Shown in pieces: positions 1-8,610 of a stretch of DNA of 64,000 bases. Made by a program: the position numbers and the translations under genes. The notes under the pieces are model-generated. The model was not told the origin of the DNA. It searched no databases and was given only the letters and a program-made list of their open reading frames with translations. The stretch covers positions 1-64,000 of the forward strand of contig NZ_DASSAB010000035.1 of assembly GCF_035685805.1 (NCBI RefSeq), given 5' to 3'. Numbering within the stretch: the first letter of the stretch is position 1; each line of letters starts with the position of its first letter. Source of the stretch: Dyella_A sp035685805. Its GTDB lineage: Bacteria > Pseudomonadota > Gammaproteobacteria > Xanthomonadales > Rhodanobacteraceae.

Positions 1-1530
1 GCGCTTCTGGGCATCGCCCTCGGCGATCACGCCTTCCTTCTGCAACTGCTGGGCATAGAGGTCGCGGGTGGTCGGGCGCTTGCGGATGATCTGGTACATC
101 AGCGGCTGCGTGGCCGCCGGCTCGTCGGCCTCGTTGTGGCCGTGGCGGCGGTAGCAGACCAGGTCGATCACCACGTCCTTGCGGAACGTCTTGCGGAACT
201 CGTAGGCCAGGCGGGTGACTTCGATCACCGCCTCCGGGTCGTCGCCATTCACGTGGAACACCGGCGCGTTGACCATCTTGGCCAGGTCGGTGCAGTACAT
301 GGTGGAGCGGGCATCCTGCGGGTTGGACGTGGTGAAGCCCACCTGGTTGTTCACCACGATGTGCATGCTGCCGCCGATGCGGAAACCCCGCGCCTGCGAC
401 ATGTTGAACAGCTCCATGTTCACGCCCTGGCCGGCCAGCGCCGCATCACCGTGGATGAGCACCGCCATCGACTGCTGGTGCTCGGTGTCGCGGCGGCGCA
501 GCTGGCGCGCGTGGACCGAGCCGGCCACCACCGGGTTGACGATCTCCAGGTGCGAGGGGTTGAACGCGAGCGCCACGTGCACGCCGCCCTTGGGCGTTTT
601 CAGGTCGGACGAGAAGCCCATGTGGTACTTCACGTCGCCGGAGTAGGACGGGTCGTCGATGTGGTCGAACTTGCCCTCGAACTCGTCGAACAGGGTCTTG
701 GGCGACTTGCCCAGGATGTTGACCAGCACGTTCAGGCGGCCGCGGTGGGCCATGCCGATCACCAGCTCTTTGATGCCGTTGGCGCCGGCCGCGCGCACCA
801 CGTCGTCGACCAGCGGAATCAGGCTGTCGCCGCCTTCAAGCGAGAAGCGCTTCTGGCCGACGTACTTGGTGTGCAGGTAGCGCTCCAGGCCTTCGGTGGC
901 GGTCAGCGCGGTGAGGATCTGCAGCTTGCCGTCGTTGTCCAGCCCTGCGCTGCCGTTGGCCTGCTCCAGCCGCGAGTAGATCCAGTTGCGCTGGTTGTGA
1001 TCGCTGATGTACATGAACTCGGCGCCGATCGTGCCGGCGTACACCTTCTTCAGGCGCGCCAGCAGCTCGCCCAGCTTCAGCCGATGGCCGCCGCCGGCAT
1101 AGGTGCCGCAGTCGAACTCGGTATCCAGGTCGGAGTCGGCCAGCCCGTGGAAGGCCAGGCCGAGGTCCGGCGCGTCCATCTTCTGCGCCAGGCCGAGCGG
1201 GTCGAGGTTGGCGGCAAGGTGGCCGCGCGAGCGGTAGGCGGTCAGCAGGCGCAGCACACCGGCCTGCTTGCGCGCGTGCTCGTCGCCGACCGGCGCCGGA
1301 GCCACCGCGCTGCGCCGCTGCTTCTGTGCGGCCTCAATACGCGCAATGGCCGCGGTGTGGGAGACATCTCCCGTCGCGCGGCCATTGAAGGTCTGGAAAT
1401 AGGTGCCCCATTCGGCGGAGACCGAGCCCGGGTCGCTCAGCCATGCGTCGTAAAGTGCTTCGACATAATCGGCGTTGCCGCCTGCGAGTTGGGAGGATTC
1501 GAAAAACTCGCGGATCAGGTTTGTACTCAC
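1..1530 (-). CDS. sucA: 2-oxoglutarate dehydrogenase E1 component (N-terminal part)
   Basis: E1 of the 2-oxoglutarate dehydrogenase complex: thiamine-diphosphate-dependent decarboxylation of 2-oxoglutarate and reductive succinylation of the E2 lipoyl group (TCA cycle, cytosol). The first 510 codons are here; the gene runs off the left edge (family length about 930-950). It starts at GTG 1530 with an N-terminus MSTNLIREFFESSQLAGGNA, the typical E1o N-terminal segment. Further in are GMAHRGRLN (about residue 260), VNNQVGFTTSNP (about 390) and the cofactor-region motif CYRRHGHNEADEP (about 460). A TATAAT box lies about 75 bp upstream. sucB and lpd would be expected beyond the edge. Confidence 0.96.
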   Translation of the reverse strand, partial: MSTNLIREFFESSQLAGGNADYVEALYDAWLSDPGSVSAEWGTYFQTFNGRATGDVSHTAAIARIEAAQKQRRSAVAPAPVGDEHARKQAGVLRLLTAYRSRGHLAANLDPLGLAQKMDAPDLGLAFHGLADSDLDTEFDCGTYAGGGHRLKLGELLARLKKVYAGTIGAEFMYISDHNQRNWIYSRLEQANGSAGLDNDGKLQILTALTATEGLERYLHTKYVGQKRFSLEGGDSLIPLVDDVVRAAGANGIKELVIGMAHRGRLNVLVNILGKSPKTLFDEFEGKFDHIDDPSYSGDVKYHMGFSSDLKTPKGGVHVALAFNPSHLEIVNPVVAGSVHARQLRRRDTEHQQSMAVLIHGDAALAGQGVNMELFNMSQARGFRIGGSMHIVVNNQVGFTTSNPQDARSTMYCTDLAKMVNAPVFHVNGDDPEAVIEVTRLAYEFRKTFRKDVVIDLVCYRRHGHNEADEPAATQPLMYQIIRKRPTTRDLYAQQLQKEGVIAEGDAQKR

Positions 1531-1605
1531 GTCACCACCGGTCGGGGAAGGGAGGCCCGCCAGCGCTGCCTTGGATGCAGCGAATGGCTGGCAAAAATCC
1601 CGTTA

Positions 1606-1636
1606 ATTATAGACCCGGGCTGCTGCGCCGCGGCAA
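1606..1636 (-). promoter_or_regulatory. Putative sigma-70 promoter of sucA
   Basis: Read on the minus strand, TATAAT (1606-1611) is preceded by TTGCCG (1631-1636) with a 19-bp spacer. The transcript would start near 1600, giving a leader of about 70 nt. The -10 is a perfect consensus in otherwise GC-rich DNA; the spacer is slightly long. Confidence 0.5.
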
Positions 1637-1778
1637 CCCGCGGGCGCCAGAAAACGGCGCTGCGGTCAGCGTTGGGACACATCCGACATGCCGTGACGGG
1701 GCCGCACGTGCAGCCATGGCGGGGAAGGCGGCCGATGCGCGCCCGAGCCGCGGGTGCGCCGGGGCGTTCAGCTGGCGT

Positions 1779-2729
1779 CTACAGATGCAGCGCCTGCAGC
1801 TCCACCGCCCGCTCGGCGCGTTCCCACACGGCGTCGAACTGTTGCGCCAGTGGCGCCTGGCCGGCACGGTCGTGGCGCGCGGCGCGGCCCTGCGGGCGAT
1901 CGTGCTCGGGCAGCAGCAGGTAACCCCCGGCATCGTTAAGCAGGCAGGCAGACCGGTTGGCCAGGTCGATCTCGTCCACCGGTCGGCGGATCTCGATCAC
2001 GCTGGACAGCCGTTGCGCCAGCGCCACCAGCCGGTGTCCATCGCGCAACGGGGCGCCGGTGTCGTGCAACAGGATGCGGATCCGCGCGCCGCGACCGGAC
2101 GTGGCGATGCGGCGGATCTCGGCCAGTTCCTGGGCGCTGTTGAGCGTGTCGACGTCGAATTCGGGTAGCTGGATCGCCAGCACGTGGCGGGCGTCCTGCA
2201 GCAGTGCGACCCGGGCCTCCTCCACGCTGGCCCGGTCGTGCGCTGCCAGCGCACCGGGATCACGCGGGGCATGTGTCGGGCGTGCGGCTGCCACCAGCGG
2301 CTTGCGCATGGCCTGGTGCAGCCGGCCTCCCTCCTCGAACAGTTCGCCGTCGCTGGCGAAGCCCTCGCGGCGATAGAAATCCACCGCATCGATCTGCGCA
2401 TCCAGTCGCACCTCGGGCCAGCCGAGCGCGCGGGCGCGGTCGACCAGCTGGCGCAGCAGCGCCACGCCGACACCCTGGCGACGCCATGCAGGCACCACCG
2501 CCAGCCGCCCGATCTGGTGGGTGGCGGTGAGTCGTGCGGTGCCGATCACGCGGTTGGCGTCATCGCGGGCAATCAGGTGGAAGGCATCGTGATCGAGCTC
2601 GTCCGCCTCCAGCAGACCCGGCACGCCGAGCTCTTCCACGAACACGCTCTGGCGCACGTGCAGCAGCGCCTCACGGTCGCTGGCACGCGACCATTCTGCG
2701 CTGACGATGTGGAAGTTCTCGAGCTTCAT
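1779..2729 (-). CDS. GNAT N-acetyltransferase with C-terminal extension
   Basis: Two-part protein of 316 residues. Residues 1-145 are a GNAT acetyltransferase domain; the acetyl-CoA pyrophosphate-binding segment is AWRRQGVGVALL at about 81-92, matching R/Q-x-x-G-x-G/A, followed by the usual DFYRREGF strand (about 115). The C-terminal 150 residues have no catalytic motif I recognise and resemble the conserved extension (DUF7931-type) seen on this acetyltransferase in xanthomonads. The substrate is unknown. The gene overlaps the end of roxA by 4 nt, so the two are probably co-transcribed and translationally coupled. Confidence 0.8.
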   Translation of the reverse strand: MKLENFHIVSAEWSRASDREALLHVRQSVFVEELGVPGLLEADELDHDAFHLIARDDANRVIGTARLTATHQIGRLAVVPAWRRQGVGVALLRQLVDRARALGWPEVRLDAQIDAVDFYRREGFASDGELFEEGGRLHQAMRKPLVAAARPTHAPRDPGALAAHDRASVEEARVALLQDARHVLAIQLPEFDVDTLNSAQELAEIRRIATSGRGARIRILLHDTGAPLRDGHRLVALAQRLSSVIEIRRPVDEIDLANRSACLLNDAGGYLLLPEHDRPQGRAARHDRAGQAPLAQQFDAVWERAERAVELQALHL

Positions 2730-3931
2730 CGGCGGCGGGGTTTGCGCGCCACCAGGTGGCCGTCATCGAGCAGGGAGATCAGCAGGGCGCGGTCGTCGGC
2801 ATCGACGGCGGGGTCGACTGCGAGCTCGCGGCTGGCGCACAACTGCTGAGCCAGCGCGGCGCTGGCCGCGTAGGCATGGCCGTTGGCAAACAGCGTGCAG
2901 CCCCGGCGCGTGCGGGCCCACGCAAGCCGCGACCACGGATGGCGCAGGAACACCGCGCCGCCCGCCAGCAGCTTGTCCAGCGCGGCGGCGGTGGTGGCGC
3001 GCTCGGCCGGCGCCGGGTTCTGCGCCAGGCGATAGCGGGTGATGAACTGGCCGAACCAGTCCAGTACGGTGGCATCGTTGAGCGCTGTGGCAAACGGCAC
3101 GGCGGCGCGCAGGCGCTCGAGCGCGCTGCGGTCGATCTCGCCGGCGCTGCGTGCCGGACCGAGATCGGGGTCGGTGTAGCGCGCTTCTTCGGGCAGCCGC
3201 TCGGCCAGGTAATCGGCGAGGTCCCCCACCAGCTCGGCCTGGGACGGGGCCCGCATGCCGATGGAGAAGGTCATGCACGGGCCGCCGAAGGCGACGCCGT
3301 CGTGGCCGATGCCCGGCGGCAGATAGAGCATGTCGCCGGCATCCAGCAACCATTCGTGCGTGGGCTCGAACTGCTCCAGCTGCTTCAGTTCCACGTCGTG
3401 GCGGAAATCCTTCGGCGCGTCCGGATCGGTACTGATCGCCCAGTGCCGCTGGCCCAGGCCCTGCAACAGGAACACGTCGTACTGGTCCACGTGCGCGCCG
3501 ACGCCGCCGCCCGGCTCGGCGTAGGACACCATCACGTCGTCGACCCGCCAGCTGGGCAGAAAGTCGAAGTGATCGAGCAGGGCGGCCACGTCGGCATCCC
3601 ACTTGTCCACGTCCTGCACCAGCAGCGTCCAGTCGGCGTCGCCGGTGGTGGCGAAGTCGGCCTCGGCGAGCGGACCGGTCTTCACCTTCCAGCGGTCGCG
3701 CTTGGGGTCGTGGGCGATCAGCCGCGACAGCGCGCCTTCCTCGCAGGCCAGTCCGGCCAGGTCTTCCGGGGCGATCGGCGGCACGAAGCCGGGGAACGCG
3801 CCGCGGATCAGCAGCGGGCGTTTCTGCCAGTAGTCGCGCAGGAACTGGGCGGTGGACATGCCGAGCGGCTGGCGCGCGGAGCCGCGCACCTCGATCGGCA
3901 GCGCTTTGCGGGAGGGCGAGGTCAGTGTCAT
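2726..3931 (-). CDS. roxA: JmjC-type ribosomal protein uL16 arginine hydroxylase
   Basis: 2-oxoglutarate/Fe(II) oxygenase of the YcfD/RoxA family, which hydroxylates an arginine of ribosomal protein uL16. The cupin core shows the metal triad as HVD at about residues 147-149 (GVGAHVDQYDVF) and a second histidine in PPGIGHDG at about 210. The C-terminal half is the dimerisation/winged-helix region of the family, giving 401 aa in all. I start at ATG 3931 (MTLTSPSRK); upstream in-frame codons give an implausible arginine-rich leader and the ATG lies just 6 nt after a TACAAT box. It is divergent from cysJ and 4 nt overlapped by the GNAT gene. Confidence 0.9.
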   Translation of the reverse strand: MTLTSPSRKALPIEVRGSARQPLGMSTAQFLRDYWQKRPLLIRGAFPGFVPPIAPEDLAGLACEEGALSRLIAHDPKRDRWKVKTGPLAEADFATTGDADWTLLVQDVDKWDADVAALLDHFDFLPSWRVDDVMVSYAEPGGGVGAHVDQYDVFLLQGLGQRHWAISTDPDAPKDFRHDVELKQLEQFEPTHEWLLDAGDMLYLPPGIGHDGVAFGGPCMTFSIGMRAPSQAELVGDLADYLAERLPEEARYTDPDLGPARSAGEIDRSALERLRAAVPFATALNDATVLDWFGQFITRYRLAQNPAPAERATTAAALDKLLAGGAVFLRHPWSRLAWARTRRGCTLFANGHAYAASAALAQQLCASRELAVDPAVDADDRALLISLLDDGHLVARKPRRR

Positions 3932-3937
3932 CGGCGC

Positions 3938-3943
3938 ATTGTA
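3938..3943 (-). promoter_or_regulatory. -10 element of roxA, likely leaderless transcript
   Basis: TACAAT on the minus strand ends 6 nt before the roxA ATG, so transcription would begin at or next to the start codon. No Shine-Dalgarno sequence could fit on such a transcript. No convincing -35 is visible at the right distance. Confidence 0.45.
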
Positions 3944-3990
3944 GCGACTGCCGGCAAGCTCGCGATGCCGGACGCGGCGGGTGTGTCGGC

Positions 3991-4020
3991 ATATGCACAT
4001 GCCGAATCATCCTTTTGTGG
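3991..4020 (+). promoter_or_regulatory. Candidate cys regulator site upstream of cysJ (motif A)
   Basis: This 30-bp segment begins ATATGCACATGCCG and ends TTTTGTGG. It closely resembles 9797-9825 upstream of cysG: both contain ATATG, then CA, TCAT and TTGTGG in the same order. Both end about 60-68 bp before the respective start codon, as expected for an upstream activator site. Which protein binds is not shown by sequence; the nearby CysB-type LysR regulator is the natural candidate. Confidence 0.4.
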
Positions 4021-4054
4021 GTGCCATGGCCGGGGGCAAGCTGGAACGATCCCG

Positions 4055-4068
4055 TTTGGACGTCCAAA
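4055..4068. promoter_or_regulatory. Perfect 14-bp palindrome in cysJ leader (motif B)
   Basis: TTTGGACGTCCAAA is a perfect 14-bp palindrome, 11 bp before the chosen cysJ start. Ten of its bases (TTTGGACGTC) recur at 9701-9710 in the cysB/cysG intergenic region. It looks like an operator; the cognate factor is unknown. Confidence 0.45.
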
Positions 4069-4079
4069 GGCCGTTGTCC

Positions 4080-5873
4080 GTGAACGCATTGCAGGCCCAA
4101 CTCGCCAGCTCCCCCGGCCTGCCCGAAGACCGCCAGGCGCTGCTGCGCCAACTGGTCGACGCGCTGGAGCCGGCGCAGCTTTACTGGATCGCCGCCTATG
4201 TCGCCAACCAGGCGGCGCATCCGGTCGCCCGCACGCCGGCCGCGGCCGCCGCCGCGAGCACCCGGCTCACCGTGCTCTACGGCAGCCAGACCGGCAACGC
4301 GCGCCGTGTCGCCGAGCGGCTGGCCGCCGATGCGGAAGCGGCCGGTCTAAGCGTGCGATTGCTGCGTGCCGGCGCCTACGCCACGCGCGAGCTGGCGCAG
4401 GAGCGCTACCTGGCCGTGGTCATCAGTACCCAGGGCGACGGCGAGCCGCCGGATGACGCGCGCGGGTTGGTCGAGTTCCTCGCCTCGCGCCGGGCGCCGC
4501 CCTTGCCGAAGCTGCACTACGCCGTGCTGGGTCTGGGTGATTCGAGCTACCCGCAGTTCAATGCCACCGGCCGCGCCGTCGATGCTCGCCTCGCCGAGCT
4601 CGGGGCCCGGCGGCTTGCGCCGCTGGCCGAGGCGGACGTGGAGATCGATCCGGTGGCGACGCCGTGGGCCGAGGCGGCCATCGCGCGCCTGCGCGAACAC
4701 GTGGCCGGCGACCTGCCCAGCGCGTCCGTCACGCCGCTGCGGGTGGCGCCCAGCCGGCCGCAGTACAGCCGAGACCAGCCGTTCCCTGCAGCGGTGCTGG
4801 CGAACCAGCGCATCGTCTCGCGCGACAGCGCGCGCGATGTGCGCCACCTCGAGTTGTCGCTGCAGGGGTCCGGCCTGCGCTACGTCGCCGGCGATGCGCT
4901 GGGCGTGTGGCCGCGCAACCCGGCCGCGCTGGTGGCCGAGCTGCTCGAGCTGCTCGGGCTCGCGGCGGCAACCGAGGTGGAACACGCCGGCAGGCGCCAG
5001 TCCTTGCACGCCTGGCTGACGCGCGAGCGCGAGCTGACCCGCCTCAGCCGCCCGCTGGTGCAGGCGCAGGCGGAGCGGTCCGGCAGCGACGCATTGCGGG
5101 CGGCGCTGGCGCAGCCCGACCGGCTGGCCGCGCTGCTTGCCACCCACCAGCCGATTGACCTGATGCGCGCCTATCCGGCCCGCTGGGATGCCGCCGCGCT
5201 GGTGGCCGCGCTGCGGCCGCTCACGCCGCGGCTGTACTCGATCGCCTCCAGTCCGCTTGCCGTGGGCGAGGACGAGGTGCATCTCACCGTCGCCGTGGTC
5301 GATTACGAGGCGCACGGCGCGCGTCACGTCGGCGCGGCATCCAGCTGGCTGGCCGGCGCGGACGAGCAGGCGACGCTGGATGTGTTCATCGAGCCGAACG
5401 AGCGCTTCCGGCTGCCGGCGGATGGCAGCCGCGACATCATCATGATCGGCCCGGGCACCGGCGTCGCGCCGTTCCGTGCGTTCGTGCAGGAGCGCCGTGA
5501 CGGTGGTGCCACCGGGCGCAACTGGCTGCTGTTCGGCAACCGGCATCAGGCGCAGGATTTTCTCTACCAGGTGGAATGGCAGCAGGCGCTCGCCAACGGC
5601 GCGCTGCACCGCATCGACCTGGCCTTCTCGCGCGACCAGCCGGAGAAGCGCTACGTGCAGCACGCGCTGCGCGAACGCGGCGCCGAACTGTACGACTGGC
5701 TCAAGGGCGGCGCGCATCTCTATGTGTGTGGTGATGCCGCGCACATGGCGAAAGACGTGCATGCCGCGCTGGTCGACGTGATCGCCACCCACGGCGGGCG
5801 TTCGCTCGACGCGGCGCAGGCCTGGCTATCCGAACTACTGCAGGACGGGCGCTACGCCCGCGACGTGTACTGA
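4080..5873 (+). CDS. cysJ: Sulfite reductase (NADPH) flavoprotein alpha subunit
   Basis: Electron-supplying subunit of assimilatory sulfite reductase, moving electrons NADPH-FAD-FMN to CysI. Domains: N-terminal helix with PAQLYWIAAYVANQ; flavodoxin/FMN domain with phosphate loop YGSQTGNARRV (about 67-77); FAD-binding region with RLYSIASS; NADPH domain with IMIGPGTGVAPFRAF (about 454). GTG 4080 is chosen because it gives 597 aa, close to the 599 of E. coli CysJ, has AAAGG 9 nt upstream, and leaves the palindrome 4055-4068 non-coding. In-frame ATGs exist further upstream (3993, 3999). cysI begins 1 nt after the stop. Confidence 0.95.
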   Translation: MNALQAQLASSPGLPEDRQALLRQLVDALEPAQLYWIAAYVANQAAHPVARTPAAAAAASTRLTVLYGSQTGNARRVAERLAADAEAAGLSVRLLRAGAYATRELAQERYLAVVISTQGDGEPPDDARGLVEFLASRRAPPLPKLHYAVLGLGDSSYPQFNATGRAVDARLAELGARRLAPLAEADVEIDPVATPWAEAAIARLREHVAGDLPSASVTPLRVAPSRPQYSRDQPFPAAVLANQRIVSRDSARDVRHLELSLQGSGLRYVAGDALGVWPRNPAALVAELLELLGLAAATEVEHAGRRQSLHAWLTRERELTRLSRPLVQAQAERSGSDALRAALAQPDRLAALLATHQPIDLMRAYPARWDAAALVAALRPLTPRLYSIASSPLAVGEDEVHLTVAVVDYEAHGARHVGAASSWLAGADEQATLDVFIEPNERFRLPADGSRDIIMIGPGTGVAPFRAFVQERRDGGATGRNWLLFGNRHQAQDFLYQVEWQQALANGALHRIDLAFSRDQPEKRYVQHALRERGAELYDWLKGGAHLYVCGDAAHMAKDVHAALVDVIATHGGRSLDAAQAWLSELLQDGRYARDVY

Positions 5874-5874
5874 C

Positions 5875-7581
5875 ATGAGTTCTCCCACATCCCCCTCGTT
5901 GCTCCCCGTGTCAGAGATGGAGCGGGTCAAGGCGGCCAGCCGGCTGCTGCGCGGTTCCATCGTCGAAGGGCTGGCCGATCCGGTCACCGGCGCGATCAGC
6001 GACGACGACAACAAGCTGCTCAAGTTCCACGGCAGTTACCAGCAGGACGACCGCGACCTGCGCGACGAGCGCCGCCGGCAGAAGCTGGAGCCGGCCTATG
6101 CCTTCATGATCCGCGCCCGCCTGCCGGGCGGCGTGGTGACGCCGGCGCAGTGGCTGGCGTTCGACCGCATCGCCACCGAGTACGCCAACGGCACGCTGCG
6201 CATCACCACGCGCCAGACGTTCCAGTGGCATGGCGTGATCAAGCGCCAGCTCAAGCCGACCATGGCGGCCATCAACCATGCGCTGGCCACCACCATCGCT
6301 GCGTGCGGCGACGTGGTGCGCACGGTGGTGAGCAGCGCCAATCCGCTGGTGTCCGACACGCACGCACTCACTTGCGACTGGGCCACCCGCCTGTCGGAGC
6401 ATCTGGAGCCGGCCACGCGGGCGTATCACGAGATCTGGCTCGACGGGGAGAAGGTCTCCGGCGAGGAACACGAGCCGCTCTACGGTCCCACCTACCTGCC
6501 GCGCAAGTTCAAGATCGGACTCGCCATCCCGCCGCTCAACGACGTGGACGTGTTCGCGCAGGACCTGGGCCTGATCGCGATCATCGAAGGCGACACGCTG
6601 CTCGGTTTCAATGTCGCCATCGGCGGCGGCATGGGCGCCACCCAGGGCGACCCCAGCACCTATCCGCGCCTGGGCAGCGTGATCGGCTTCGTCACGCCCG
6701 AGCAGCTGATCGCCGTGGCCGAGGGCATCGTCGGCGTGCAGCGCGACTGGGGCAACCGCAGCGAGCGCAAGCACGCGCGGCTGAAATACACGCTCGATCA
6801 CCGCGGGCTGGATGCGTTCACCGCCGAGCTGGCGTCGCGGCTCGGCTTTTCGCTGGCGCCGGCACGGCCGTTCCACTTCGAGCAGAACGGCGACCGCTAC
6901 GGCTGGGTCGAAGGGCACGAGGGGCGCTGGCATCTCACCTTGCAGATCGAAGCCGGCCGTCTCGCCGACGTCGGCCCGGTGCGCGCGCTCACCGGCCTGC
7001 GCGAACTGGCCAAGATGCATGGTGGGACGTTCCGCATGACCTGCAACCAGAACGTGGTGGTGGCCGACGTGGCCGCTGCCGATCGCGCGCGCATCGACGC
7101 GATCGTCGCAGCGCACGGGCTGGACGGCTACACCCGCGGCAGCGCGATCCGGCGCCACGCCGTGGCCTGCGTGGCGCTGCCCACCTGCGGCCTGGCGATG
7201 GCCGAGAGCGAGCGCTATCTGCCGCAGCTGCTGGCGAAGCTGGAGGCGCAACTCGCCGCCCACGGGCTGACCGACGCGCCGATCCTGCTGCGCCTGTCCG
7301 GTTGCCCGAACGGGTGCTCACGGCCGTACCTGGGCGAGATCGCGCTGGTCGGTCGTGGGCCCGGGCGCTACGACCTGCGCCTGGGCGCGGACTTCCGCGG
7401 CCAGCGGCTCAACCGCGTCTATCGGGAAAACATCGACGAGGCGGCCATCCTCGAGGCGCTCGATCCGTTGTTCGCCCGCTATGCGGCCGAGCGCACGCCG
7501 GCCGAAGGTTTCGGAGATTTCCTGCTGCGCGTGGAAGCACTGCAGGCACCGGTGCGCATTCCGGCGGAGGTGCTGGCGTGA
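5875..7581 (+). CDS. cysI: Sulfite reductase (NADPH) hemoprotein beta subunit
   Basis: Catalytic subunit reducing sulfite to sulfide by six electrons at a siroheme coupled to a [4Fe-4S] cluster. The cluster ligands are visible as CVALPTC (C-x5-C, about residue 431) and CPNGC (C-x3-C, about 477). The siroheme-binding TRQTFQWHGV-type segment lies in the N-terminal half. The length of 568 aa is normal (570 in E. coli). It is the second gene of the cysJIH operon, starting 1 nt after the cysJ stop, and its TGA overlaps the cysH GTG. Confidence 0.96.
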   Translation: MSSPTSPSLLPVSEMERVKAASRLLRGSIVEGLADPVTGAISDDDNKLLKFHGSYQQDDRDLRDERRRQKLEPAYAFMIRARLPGGVVTPAQWLAFDRIATEYANGTLRITTRQTFQWHGVIKRQLKPTMAAINHALATTIAACGDVVRTVVSSANPLVSDTHALTCDWATRLSEHLEPATRAYHEIWLDGEKVSGEEHEPLYGPTYLPRKFKIGLAIPPLNDVDVFAQDLGLIAIIEGDTLLGFNVAIGGGMGATQGDPSTYPRLGSVIGFVTPEQLIAVAEGIVGVQRDWGNRSERKHARLKYTLDHRGLDAFTAELASRLGFSLAPARPFHFEQNGDRYGWVEGHEGRWHLTLQIEAGRLADVGPVRALTGLRELAKMHGGTFRMTCNQNVVVADVAAADRARIDAIVAAHGLDGYTRGSAIRRHAVACVALPTCGLAMAESERYLPQLLAKLEAQLAAHGLTDAPILLRLSGCPNGCSRPYLGEIALVGRGPGRYDLRLGADFRGQRLNRVYRENIDEAAILEALDPLFARYAAERTPAEGFGDFLLRVEALQAPVRIPAEVLA

Positions 7582-8300
7582 ATCCCAGCTATCTCCGCGA
7601 TGCCGCACGCGATCCCGCGGTGCTGGCCCGGCTGGATGCCTGGCTCGGTGCGCAGGCCGCCCCGGGCCGCGTCGCCTGGGCCCTGCGCAATGTGCCCGGG
7701 CCGCTGGTGATGTCCTCCAGCTTCGGCGCCCAGTCGGCGGTGATGCTGCACATGCTCACGCAGCAGCGGCCGGACATCCCGGTGGTGCTGATCGACACCG
7801 GCTACCTGTTCGCCGAGACCTACCAGTTCGTCGATGCGCTGACCGAACGGCTCAAGCTCAACCTCAAGGTGTACCGCCCCGACATCGGCACCGGCTGGAT
7901 GGAAGCGCGCCACGGCAAGCTGTGGGAGCAGGGCGAGGAGGGCCTGAGGCGCTACAACCAGCTGCGCAAGGTCGAGCCGATGCAGCGCGCGCTGGACGAG
8001 CTGGGCGCCACCGGCTGGTTCACCGGCCTGCGCCGCGTGCAGTCGCGCAGTCGCGAGCAGATCCCCTTCATCCAGCGCCGCAACGAGCGCTGGAAGTTCC
8101 ACCCGCTGGCCGACTGGCGCGACCGCGACGTGGGCCATTACCTGCAGCAGCAAGGTCTGCCGTACCACCCGCTGTGGGACAAGGGTTACGTGTCCATCGG
8201 CGACACCCACACCACCCGCCCGTGGGAGCCCGGCATGGCGGCGGAAGACACCCGCTTCTTCGGCCTGCATCGCGAATGCGGCCTGCACGAGGCGGTGTGA
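7578..8300 (+). CDS. cysH: Phosphoadenylyl-sulfate reductase
   Basis: Reduces PAPS to sulfite with thioredoxin. A family core is visible (SSSFGAQSAVMLHML, DTGYLFAETYQF), and the catalytic cysteine is in the C-terminal RECGLHEAV (Cys234). The CC...CxxC cysteines that bind [4Fe-4S] in APS reductases are absent, so the PAPS-specific E. coli-type enzyme is expected. The start GTG 7578 overlaps the cysI stop in GTGA. 240 aa. Third gene of cysJIH; the sulfate activation genes (cysDN/C) are not in the window. Confidence 0.95.
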   Translation: MNPSYLRDAARDPAVLARLDAWLGAQAAPGRVAWALRNVPGPLVMSSSFGAQSAVMLHMLTQQRPDIPVVLIDTGYLFAETYQFVDALTERLKLNLKVYRPDIGTGWMEARHGKLWEQGEEGLRRYNQLRKVEPMQRALDELGATGWFTGLRRVQSRSREQIPFIQRRNERWKFHPLADWRDRDVGHYLQQQGLPYHPLWDKGYVSIGDTHTTRPWEPGMAAEDTRFFGLHRECGLHEAV

Positions 8301-8610
8301 TCGCCCGGCCGGCCCCGGGGCAGCCACGCGGCGATGCGGCTCCGCGTGGTCGTGTAGCCGCACACGCGTCTCGCCCGTCTATCTCGTCAGCCCGCGCCCT
8401 CGACGCCAGAGAAGCCTCGTTAGCAAGCAGCACTCGCTCGTTGCATGACGGGGACAGCACAGGGCAACCCATCCGATTGCTCCCTCTCCGCCCGGAGAGG
8501 GGCGGAGCGAGGGGCACGCTGACCTCGAGCGCGCAACGATTCGTCGCGATGCCGACGCCTGTCGGCGCGCCAGCGCAGCCGCCGCTGCATCCGGCACGGT
8601 GCCCGCCTCG
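8301..8610. other. Intergenic region between convergent cysH and cysB
   Basis: About 310 bp between two convergent genes. I see no credible coding sequence. It holds a short perfect inverted repeat at 8482-8501 (separate entry) within a run of CTCC/GGAG sequence. There is no T-tract, so a classic terminator is not evident. Confidence 0.5.
8482..8501. repeat. Inverted repeat, REP-like
   Basis: CCCTCTCCG and CGGAGAGGG form perfect 9-bp arms around a 2-base centre. Elements of this composition are common between convergent genes in xanthomonads; here it may serve as a transcript 3' end for cysH or the cysB-like gene. Confidence 0.45.

Noticed and set aside
136..1923. Long plus-strand open frame of nearly 600 codons opposite sucA
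   Set aside because: It is antisense to sucA, whose minus-strand frame shows clear E1 motifs. The composition (Val/His/Arg-rich) is that of a high-GC shadow frame.
2756..4456. Long plus-strand frame of 566 codons
   Set aside because: Antisense to roxA and overlapping cysJ; no motifs, no RBS.
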